Positions 1 to 5,622 of a stretch of 6,283 nucleotides of DNA are shown piece by piece; the first letter of the stretch is position 1; the number at the start of each line of letters is the position of its first letter. Source of the DNA: Caldisericia bacterium (GTDB taxonomy: Bacteria > Caldisericota > Caldisericia > B22-G15). The notes beneath the pieces are model-generated. The model was not told the DNA's origin, searched no databases, and saw only the letters and a list, made by a program, of their open reading frames with translations. The stretch covers positions 1 through 6,283 of the forward strand of contig JAGGSY010000022.1 in the NCBI GenBank assembly GCA_021158845.1, read 5' to 3'. A program made the translations under genes and the position numbers.

Positions 1-2162
1 TAAAAGGCACTGGCCTTACCTATATGGTTACCGACCAGGGTACAGTGGTTTTGAAGAAAGCGAAAATCGTAGTGGCACAGAGGGAAGAGGTGGAAAAAAA
101 GAAGGTGGAAGAAGAGGAGGTTAAGAGACCAGTAGAGATAGAGGAGATGGTGGTTACGGCTACCAGGACAGAAAGGCCAGTTTTCGAAACGCCAATCCCT
201 GTTGGAATAATAACACGTGAGGATATAGAGGAAAAAAATCCGATCAGTGTACCTGATATGCTTCAGAAGCAGGTGGGAGTGTCTCAAATAAGGGGAACCC
301 CTGTGATGAATCATATTAGCATGCGAGGGTTCTCTACGGTAACCGGGAAGATTCCTGTCCTTATTGATGGCAATCCATTTCGGGGCGGCCGAACACGAAC
401 ATTTGCCCTAATTGATCCTAATCAGATCGAGCGAGTAGAAATTGTTCGTGGGCCTGTTTCTTCCCTTTATGGAACGGAGGCACTCGGTGGTGTTATCAAC
501 ATCATCACACGAAAAGCAAAGCCACACCTTGAACCAAGATTTAGTCTTGAACCTCGCTTGAGGCCCGTATCCTATAGTTCTGCTAACAATATGTTTAGGA
601 CTGGCATCGAGTTAGAGGGAGGGGGGTATGGGTTCGACTTTCTGCTGGGTTATAATTATAGAAACGCATATGATGACATGCGTACTCCCAAAGGCGATAT
701 ACCTTACAGCAAATTTAATGATATGAGCTGGGATCTTCGAGCGGGATACCAGTTTGATGAAAGCAGGAGGTTAGAATTTATCCTAAAGGAGTTTCAGGGG
801 GAAAATCAAGGAATTAGCGCAATTCGCCCTCCTTTTCCAAATCTCCCCCCAGATAAGAAACTGATAGACCCTGACGACCAGCATGATATAGAAATCCGGT
901 TTGAAGACAAGGATATAGGAGATATATGGAAAAGTTTCTTTGCTAATGTATATTATAAAAGACAGGACGCAACCGTGGCTATTTTTAGCCACGCTTATGA
1001 CAAGTTAGGCCGATTGACAAAAACATTCGACCATTTAAGGCATGTACCTGATGATACAGTGGGAGGCAGGGCATATGGAACATTTCAACTTGGATATTCT
1101 CATAAGGTAACTACTGGCATAGACTCTTTCTGGGAAAAAAGATATGGTCTCTGGAATTATAGAGACATTGTAACTCACTATGACCCACTTACAGGTGATG
1201 TGACTAAGGTGGTACATGGTATAGAGGGACGTACGTCTCCCAATGCAACCATGTTAAATATTGGATATTTCGTGCAGGATGAGTTTGATGTAACAGATAG
1301 GTTGCTACTTATCTTAGGGGGTCGTTTTGACTATTTCCGAACAAAGACTGAGCTATCTCCAGTTTATGTCCCAGAGATTCTTCCTGTCCTGGAAGAAAAT
1401 CAGACGGTAACAGACACTGTCTTTACCGGCAATCTGAATCTGCTGTTCCGCATCACTGAAAATGTTAATCTGACTGGTGGTATTGCAAGAGCTTATTGTC
1501 AACCACAAACGTGGTCTAAATTTGCCTTTGCAAGAACGGTTAAGGGTTTTAATGTCCCTAATCCTGCAATCAAGCCAGAAAAAACCATGAATTACGAGAT
1601 AGGATTGAAAGTGCAATATCCTGCTTTTAGCGGAGCTATGAATCTCTTTTTAGCAGATTCAAAGGACGTATTCGTCCGAAAGGATATTACTTTTAGAGAT
1701 CTTCCTTCAATACAATTGCAAAATATCGGTAAGGCCCAGAGACGAGGATTCGAGGTCGAGGCTTCCTACATAATTAACCATTGGCTTTCTGTATTCGGAA
1801 ATGTTTCTTACGTATGGGGCAAAGATAAGATCACAGATGATCCACTGCCAGAAATACCTCCGCTCAATGGCATTTTGGGTATTCGATTCGCAGAACCGAG
1901 CAAACGCTACTGGTTTGAATTTATATCCAACATAGTTGGTAACCAGACTCGAAACGCTCCAAATGAAATTGAGACCCCTGGATATGCAACCTTTGACCTT
2001 CGGGGTGGTATAAAAATCAGGGATTTTGATCTTTCTCTTGCTATTGAAAACCTGCTGGATAGGTCTTACAGGAACCATCTTGCAAGAGGCAACCCTGGAA
2101 ATCAGAACGTTTATGATGAACCTGGCATCAATGCTGTAGCCACATTAATGTGGAGGTTCTAA
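1..2162 (+). CDS. TonB-dependent outer-membrane receptor with STN domain (5' partial)
   Basis: This is an outer-membrane beta-barrel receptor that takes up a bulky scarce ligand using energy from TonB-ExbBD. The frame is open from the first base. The residues before the first ATG at 24 (KGTGLTY, then MVTDQGTVVLKK) match the end of an STN domain, so that ATG is internal and the true start and signal peptide lie upstream. A charged Glu/Lys linker follows (about 84-143), then a TonB box (EEMVVTATR, about 141-167). The plug runs to about 520 and shows SMRGF, PVLIDG, IERVEIVRGPVSSLYGTEA and GGVINIITR. The remainder is the barrel, with NPAIKPEKTMNYEIG near 1559-1603, and it ends in the usual terminal aromatic (WRF). 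The region equivalent to the FRAP...His...NPNL motif of haem receptors reads AYCQP and has no His before NPAIKPE, which argues against haem. The STN domain suggests possible FecA-like signalling, but no FecI or FecR gene is in view. The family is certain; the ligand is unknown. Confidence 0.96.
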   Translation, partial: KGTGLTYMVTDQGTVVLKKAKIVVAQREEVEKKKVEEEEVKRPVEIEEMVVTATRTERPVFETPIPVGIITREDIEEKNPISVPDMLQKQVGVSQIRGTPVMNHISMRGFSTVTGKIPVLIDGNPFRGGRTRTFALIDPNQIERVEIVRGPVSSLYGTEALGGVINIITRKAKPHLEPRFSLEPRLRPVSYSSANNMFRTGIELEGGGYGFDFLLGYNYRNAYDDMRTPKGDIPYSKFNDMSWDLRAGYQFDESRRLEFILKEFQGENQGISAIRPPFPNLPPDKKLIDPDDQHDIEIRFEDKDIGDIWKSFFANVYYKRQDATVAIFSHAYDKLGRLTKTFDHLRHVPDDTVGGRAYGTFQLGYSHKVTTGIDSFWEKRYGLWNYRDIVTHYDPLTGDVTKVVHGIEGRTSPNATMLNIGYFVQDEFDVTDRLLLILGGRFDYFRTKTELSPVYVPEILPVLEENQTVTDTVFTGNLNLLFRITENVNLTGGIARAYCQPQTWSKFAFARTVKGFNVPNPAIKPEKTMNYEIGLKVQYPAFSGAMNLFLADSKDVFVRKDITFRDLPSIQLQNIGKAQRRGFEVEASYIINHWLSVFGNVSYVWGKDKITDDPLPEIPPLNGILGIRFAEPSKRYWFEFISNIVGNQTRNAPNEIETPGYATFDLRGGIKIRDFDLSLAIENLLDRSYRNHLARGNPGNQNVYDEPGINAVATLMWRF
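974..993. repeat. Perfect 8-bp inverted repeat inside the receptor gene
   Basis: CGTGGCTA and TAGCCACG form a perfect 8-bp stem around a TTTT loop within the barrel coding region (encoding TVAIFSHA). No T-run follows, so it is not a terminator. It may be a coding coincidence or an mRNA hairpin. Confidence 0.5.
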
Positions 2163-2199
2163 GATTGGTTTTTTGGACAGGTTAGGACAACCGAACGTA

Positions 2200-2218
2200 C
2201 CCGGAGCTTTGCGCCGGG
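2200..2218 (+). promoter_or_regulatory. GC-rich intergenic stem-loop, possible attenuator or RNA-stability element
   Basis: In the 86-base gap after the receptor, CCCGG (2200-2204) pairs with CCGGG (2214-2218). Inside that, after an A/G mismatch, GC pairs with GC around a TTT loop. ACCG (2190-2193) and CGGT (2228-2231) could add an outer stem that reaches the first base of the ribosome binding site of the next gene. The bases after the stem (GTCATTTTACGG) hold only four Ts, so this is a poor intrinsic terminator. It could partly reduce read-through, protect the receptor mRNA end or modulate translation of the next gene. It stands out as GC-rich in an AT-rich region. A regulatory role is inferred only. 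Confidence 0.4.
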
Positions 2219-2230
2219 GTCATTTTACGG

Positions 2231-2239
2231 TAAGGAGGT
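2231..2239 (+). promoter_or_regulatory. Strong ribosome binding site for the first paralog
   Basis: TAAGGAGGT is a nine-base match to the anti-Shine-Dalgarno end of 16S rRNA. It lies nine bases before the ATG at 2249, with an A-rich spacer (ACAAAAAA, open and favourable to initiation). It fixes the start of this gene and predicts efficient translation. Confidence 0.85.
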
Positions 2240-2248
2240 AACAAAAAA

Positions 2249-2854
2249 ATGCGGATAGGTGCAATATATTCCGGTATTAGTTATCAACATGCGGTGTTAA
2301 ATAGAAACGAATACGCTCAAAAAATAGAAATGCTTCCTGTTTGTGATCTCTCTAAAATTGAGCTTTCACGCTATGCCATACTTATTTTCCCGAGGGGTAC
2401 GGACCAGGAAATAGTTTATGCTGAAAGAGAAAAGATCAAGAAATTTCTCCAATATAAGGGCATAGTGGTCTCTTTTGGTGAAGTGACTAAAGAATGGCTG
2501 CCAGGATGTCGGTGGGGCGGAGTAAAACCTGAAGACGATGGGCCTTTACTGATAAAGAAAAATCATCCGGTACTAAAAGGCCTTAGACCCGATGATCTTC
2601 ACTGGCATAAGGGAGCAACAGGTTGGTGTTGTCATGGACATTTTGTTGCCCCGGCTGGAGCTGAGATTTTGGTCACAAACATGTTAGGCGATCCGATCAT
2701 GTATATTGATCGGCAATCCACAAAAGGAGTAATTTTGGCGGCCAGCCAATTAGATGCTATCTGCCACTCCTTTCATGGGCTAAAGGGTGCCAAAATTCTT
2801 CTTGATAATATTGTAAGATGGGCACAAGACGAAGCATGCAAAATAAGGAGGTGA
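2249..2854 (+). CDS. GATase1-like hypothetical protein, first of a tandem paralogous pair
   Basis: A 201-residue soluble protein without signal peptide or membrane segment, so probably cytoplasmic. Its function is not recognised. The N-terminal strand MRIGAIYSG, the strand-loop YAILIFPRGTDQE (42-54) and the strand-turn GIVVSFGEVT (71-80) resemble the alternating alpha/beta core of class I glutamine-amidotransferase-like proteins. The turn where the nucleophilic Cys would sit reads SFGE, so glutaminase activity is unlikely. Residues 118-131 (HWHKGATGWCCHGH) pack four His and two Cys into 14 positions, a plausible metal or cofactor site. LDAICH (168-173) adds an Asp and His shared with the next gene. 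The C-terminus (LLDNIVRWAQDEA) also matches that paralog. The start is set by a near-perfect ribosome binding site. It sits between the receptor and importer genes, so a role in processing, releasing or sensing the imported ligand is inferred, not shown. The fold call is moderate; the coding call is strong. Confidence 0.9.
   Translation: MRIGAIYSGISYQHAVLNRNEYAQKIEMLPVCDLSKIELSRYAILIFPRGTDQEIVYAEREKIKKFLQYKGIVVSFGEVTKEWLPGCRWGGVKPEDDGPLLIKKNHPVLKGLRPDDLHWHKGATGWCCHGHFVAPAGAEILVTNMLGDPIMYIDRQSTKGVILAASQLDAICHSFHGLKGAKILLDNIVRWAQDEACKIRR
2844..2854 (+). promoter_or_regulatory. Eleven-base Shine-Dalgarno site overlapping the stop of the first paralog
   Basis: TAAGGAGGTGA matches the anti-Shine-Dalgarno tail over eleven bases, and its last three bases are the stop codon of the preceding gene. 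It lies six bases before the ATG at 2861. The arrangement couples translation of the two paralogs and suggests production in similar amounts. Confidence 0.85.
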
Positions 2855-2860
2855 AGACAA

Positions 2861-3499
2861 ATGGTCAAAATCGGCGCACTATACTCAGGAAGTAAGTGGC
2901 AACATGATTTGTTTACATCCGAGAAATATCGCACATTTATCAGTGATATCATTCATGTCTGCAATTTCCCTACTGTAGACCTACTGCCGTTTGATGTATT
3001 AATAGTTCCCCGTGAGTCAAACCAAGAGATTCTATTAAAAACAAAGCAAAGGCTGATAGAATTCCTAAATAGGGGAAAGTTACTTATATCCTTTGGAGAG
3101 GTCACTAGGCCGTGGCTTCCTTATTGTGTTTGGGAAGACAGGTATCCTCGTTTTAGATACAAAAAAGATGGAACAAAAGAATATGAATGGGATAAAGGGG
3201 AATTGGTTATCGAACCATATCGGATATTAGATCCTAAACATCCTTTATTCCAAAACCTGACGATTGAGGATCTGCAATGGCATTTTCATGGGATATTCCA
3301 TGCACCTGAAAATGCTGATGTGTTGCTAACGTATGGGAAAAATGGTGACATTATCTATCTGGATTCAAAAAATTTTAAAGGAAAAATACTGGCAACAACC
3401 TTGGACCCGGATGTGCATGCCGGGTATGGAGTGGTCAAAAAAACACAGAGATTTCTTGACAATGTTTTTAAATGGGCAATGAATGAGGCAACCAAATGA
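2861..3499 (+). CDS. GATase1-like hypothetical protein, second of a tandem paralogous pair
   Basis: A 212-residue protein clearly homologous along its length to the gene just upstream; by eye roughly a third of positions are identical. Shared blocks are [KR]IGA[IL]YSG with a following QH, the PR...[DN]QE segment (50-56), SFGEVTxxWLPxCxW (77-91), WH...HG (140-144), LDxxxH (181-186) and LDNxxxWAxxEA (199-210). It lacks a signal peptide and membrane segments, so it is probably cytoplasmic. The catalytic Cys of glutamine amidotransferases is absent here too. Compared with its partner it has a longer, charged central segment (about 92-124) but lacks the seven-residue Gly/Cys-containing insert, giving WHFHGIFH (140-147) at the conserved His motif. 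The two may form a heterodimer or act on related substrates. Its stop overlaps the start of the binding-protein gene by four bases (ATGA), which ties it to the importer operon. I do not recognise a named family and assign no reaction. Confidence 0.9.
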   Translation: MVKIGALYSGSKWQHDLFTSEKYRTFISDIIHVCNFPTVDLLPFDVLIVPRESNQEILLKTKQRLIEFLNRGKLLISFGEVTRPWLPYCVWEDRYPRFRYKKDGTKEYEWDKGELVIEPYRILDPKHPLFQNLTIEDLQWHFHGIFHAPENADVLLTYGKNGDIIYLDSKNFKGKILATTLDPDVHAGYGVVKKTQRFLDNVFKWAMNEATK

Positions 3500-4572
3500 A
3501 ACCTCACGACCAATCACAAAGAAGAGGGTCTGTAAGACTATTGCTAATTATATTCTTTATGGATTTTATTGGCACTGCTTTCCTTGGATGTGTTCAAGAA
3601 AAGGATGTAGAGAAAGTCAAACATGAAGCAAGAATGATTGTTGACATGGCCGGAAGAAGTGTAACAGTCCCGGCAAAAGTGGATAGAATTGTGGATACTC
3701 TTGCACCAGTTACACATATAATTTATTTGGTCGGCGCACAGGATAAGCATGTGGGAACATGCTCTTATACACAAGGACGGACTAAATTGATGCAGAAGAT
3801 TGATCCTAAATATTTAGCTCTACCGGCCGTGGTTGAATCCGGGGGTTCTGCGCCGAACATAGAGGAGATTTTGAAACTAAACCCAGACGTGGTTATATGC
3901 CACAACACAGAAAAACAGATTAAACCCATAGAAGCAGCCGGTATACCTTGCATAGCATTAGATTTACTAACTGCAGGAGATTTAGAAAAAGCTATTCTAC
4001 TGGTGGGGAAGGTTGTAGGGAATGTAGAAAAAGCGAAGGCATTTATTTTTTACAGACATGTTCTTTTCGAAAAAGTCACTTCAGTGACTTCAAAAATACC
4101 AAGGGGAGAAAGAAAGAAAGTGTATTTTGCTACTTACGGCGTTCTGAAGAGCCATGGAAGGGAATCCTTCATACACGATGTCATAGAAATGGCTGGCGGA
4201 AGAGATTTTTCTGAAATCTTACCTGGTTGGTCTAAGTGGGTATCCATTGAGGAAGTATTAAAATGGGACCCTGAAGTTATATTTGTAGATCTACCGGAAT
4301 ATAAAAAGGAGATCGTTACGAATTCCCAATGGAGTAAGGTAACCGCAGTTAAAAATGGCGATGTCTACATATCCCCAATTGGTGCATATTCATGGGATAG
4401 ACCTGGGCCTGAATCAACTCTTCTCTGTCCATGGATGGCAAAGAAACTGTATCCGGAAAAATTTGGGAAGCTAGATATGGAACATGAACTTAAAGAATAT
4501 TACGAAAGGGTTTATAATAGTTACAGCCCTTCTCATGGAGACACTTTCAAGGTATTGCATCCCAGTCGATAG
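3496..4572 (+). CDS. Periplasmic substrate-binding lipoprotein of a FecCD-type ABC importer
   Basis: A 358-residue binding protein of the BtuF/FhuD/FecB class (Peripla_BP_2, PF01497) that captures a metal chelate and passes it to the permease. The N-terminus has a basic start, a hydrophobic stretch (about 13-31) and AFLGC, so Cys32 is the likely lipid anchor, although Phe at -3 makes the lipobox non-canonical. The mature protein opens with the family block VDMAGRSVTVPAKVDRIV (49-66). NIEEILKLNPDVVICH (121-136) is the typical end of the first lobe. A long helix (about 161-198) links to the second lobe, which has VSIEEVLKWDPEVIFVD (249-265), VKNGDVYISP (285-294) and WDRPGPE (300-306) with LYPEKF after it. 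The start overlaps the preceding stop as ATGA, and a modest TGAGG lies seven bases upstream. The absent FecIR genes and the neutral motifs leave the ligand open: siderophore, corrinoid or another metal complex. Length is normal and the gene looks intact. Confidence 0.95.
   Translation: MKPHDQSQRRGSVRLLLIIFFMDFIGTAFLGCVQEKDVEKVKHEARMIVDMAGRSVTVPAKVDRIVDTLAPVTHIIYLVGAQDKHVGTCSYTQGRTKLMQKIDPKYLALPAVVESGGSAPNIEEILKLNPDVVICHNTEKQIKPIEAAGIPCIALDLLTAGDLEKAILLVGKVVGNVEKAKAFIFYRHVLFEKVTSVTSKIPRGERKKVYFATYGVLKSHGRESFIHDVIEMAGGRDFSEILPGWSKWVSIEEVLKWDPEVIFVDLPEYKKEIVTNSQWSKVTAVKNGDVYISPIGAYSWDRPGPESTLLCPWMAKKLYPEKFGKLDMEHELKEYYERVYNSYSPSHGDTFKVLHPSR
4073..4090. repeat. Perfect 8-bp inverted repeat inside the binding-protein gene
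   Basis: AAGTCACT and AGTGACTT are separated by only two bases; as RNA this can fold as a 7-bp stem with a TTCA loop. It encodes the repeated VTSVTS, so codon repetition may explain it. No T-run or gene boundary is nearby. Confidence 0.5.
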
Positions 4573-4587
4573 GGAGAATCCGCAACC

Positions 4588-5622
4588 ATGACTGATAAGG
4601 AGCCAAATATACAAATGGAAAAAACCAAGGCAATTGGGATAGTTTTATTCTTTTTATCAGTTGCCATATTCTTGATTTCTCTCAGCATTGGGAGGTATCC
4701 TTTACCGTTAGGTATGGTGTTTAAGATTCCTGCCTCTAAATTTTTTTCCATTCAGCATACTTGGTCAGAAAACATGGAGATAGTACTTTTAAACATAAGG
4801 TTGCCCCGGGCAATAGTTGCTATGCTTGTGGGTGCAGGTCTATCTATTTCGGGTGCTTCTTTTCAAGGAATCTTTAAAAATCCGCTTGTGTCACCCTATA
4901 TATTGGGTGTTTCCGCAGGAGCAGGTTTTGGGGCTGCTCTTGCCATATTATTATCTGGAAGTATGATCGTAATACAATTATCTGCCTTTGTTTTTGGAGC
5001 AATGGCCGTAGCACTGACTTATGTAATAAGCAGGATCTATAAAACGACACCCATACTCGTTCTTGTCCTTGCGGGCATTGTTGTTGGAGCTTTTTTTTCA
5101 GCTCTTATTTCACTTGTTAAATACGTAGCTGATCCCACTGACAAATTACCGGCTATCGTATTCTGGCTCATGGGTAGTCTTGCATCAGTTACTACTAAAG
5201 ATGCGATTTTAGTGACTCCACCAATAGTAGCCGGGCTGTTTGTTCTTTTACTACTTAGCTGGAGAATAAATATTTTATCAATGGGAGACGAAGATGCCCA
5301 AACACTTGGAATCAATACTGAGAAATTAAAACTAATTATAATTATATCGGTTACAGTCATAACCGCATCCGCGGTTTGTGTAAGTGGAATAATAGGCTGG
5401 GTTGGTCTTATAATACCACATGTTGCAAGGATGATAGTCGGTCCTGACCATAAAGTACTCTTACCCGTGAGTGCCGCCATAGGTGCATCTTATCTGTTGT
5501 TAGTAGATAGTCTCGCAAGAACTATGACAACTGCTGAGATTCCCCTGGGAATAATTACAGCAATTGTTGGTGCTCCTTTCTTTGCATATTTATTAAGGAA
5601 AAGTAAAGGCGGTTGGGCATGA
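4588..5622 (+). CDS. FecCD/BtuC-type ABC transporter permease
   Basis: A 344-residue inner-membrane permease of the FecCD family (PF01032), which works as a homodimer to move siderophores, haem or corrinoids into the cytoplasm. The family hallmarks are all present: RLPRAIVAMLVGAGLSISG (71-89), then FQGIFKNPLVSPYILGVSAGA (92-112), FWLMGSLAS (192-200), LSMGDEDAQTLGIN (230-243) ahead of the ATPase-contacting loop, GIIGWVGLIIPHVAR (267-281) and IPLGIITAIVGAPFFAYLLRK (318-338). About nine or ten hydrophobic membrane segments are seen, starting at about residue 14, in line with the ten-helix BtuC plan. The gene starts 15 bases after the binding-protein stop; AGGGAG at 4571-4576 serves as ribosome binding site with a slightly long spacer. 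Its stop overlaps the ATPase start (ATGA), typical of co-translated importer subunits. It appears intact and ordinary for the family; the ligand is not readable from it. Confidence 0.97.
   Translation: MTDKEPNIQMEKTKAIGIVLFFLSVAIFLISLSIGRYPLPLGMVFKIPASKFFSIQHTWSENMEIVLLNIRLPRAIVAMLVGAGLSISGASFQGIFKNPLVSPYILGVSAGAGFGAALAILLSGSMIVIQLSAFVFGAMAVALTYVISRIYKTTPILVLVLAGIVVGAFFSALISLVKYVADPTDKLPAIVFWLMGSLASVTTKDAILVTPPIVAGLFVLLLLSWRINILSMGDEDAQTLGINTEKLKLIIIISVTVITASAVCVSGIIGWVGLIIPHVARMIVGPDHKVLLPVSAAIGASYLLLVDSLARTMTTAEIPLGIITAIVGAPFFAYLLRKSKGGWA

Noticed and set aside
24..26. ATG at 24 as the start of the receptor gene
   Set aside because: The frame is open upstream and encodes KGTGLTY, the expected STN sequence; no signal peptide follows this ATG. 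The gene begins outside the window.
2200..2226. Intrinsic terminator after the receptor gene
   Set aside because: The stem is followed by GTCATTTTACGG, not a proper T-run, and the next gene follows within a few dozen bases, so full termination is not supported.
2163..2248. Promoter in the gap before the first paralog
   Set aside because: TTGGACAG is only loosely like a -35 box, and no TATAAT-like sequence lies at the right distance. No Fur-like or other operator palindrome was recognised either.
3496..3591. Tat signal on the binding protein (paired Arg at residues 9-10)
   Set aside because: The context QRRGSVR lacks the S/T-R-R-x-F-L-K pattern; a Sec lipoprotein signal ending at Cys32 explains the N-terminus better.
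5361..5376. AACCGC/GCGGTT inverted repeat in the permease gene
   Set aside because: A 6-bp stem within a coding region is short enough to be expected by chance and has no supporting context.
5037..5480. 147-codon open frame on the minus strand
   Set aside because: It lies antisense to the conserved core of the permease and has no recognisable protein features; the other minus-strand frames and the plus-strand frame at 3948-4214 are likewise shadows of conserved genes.
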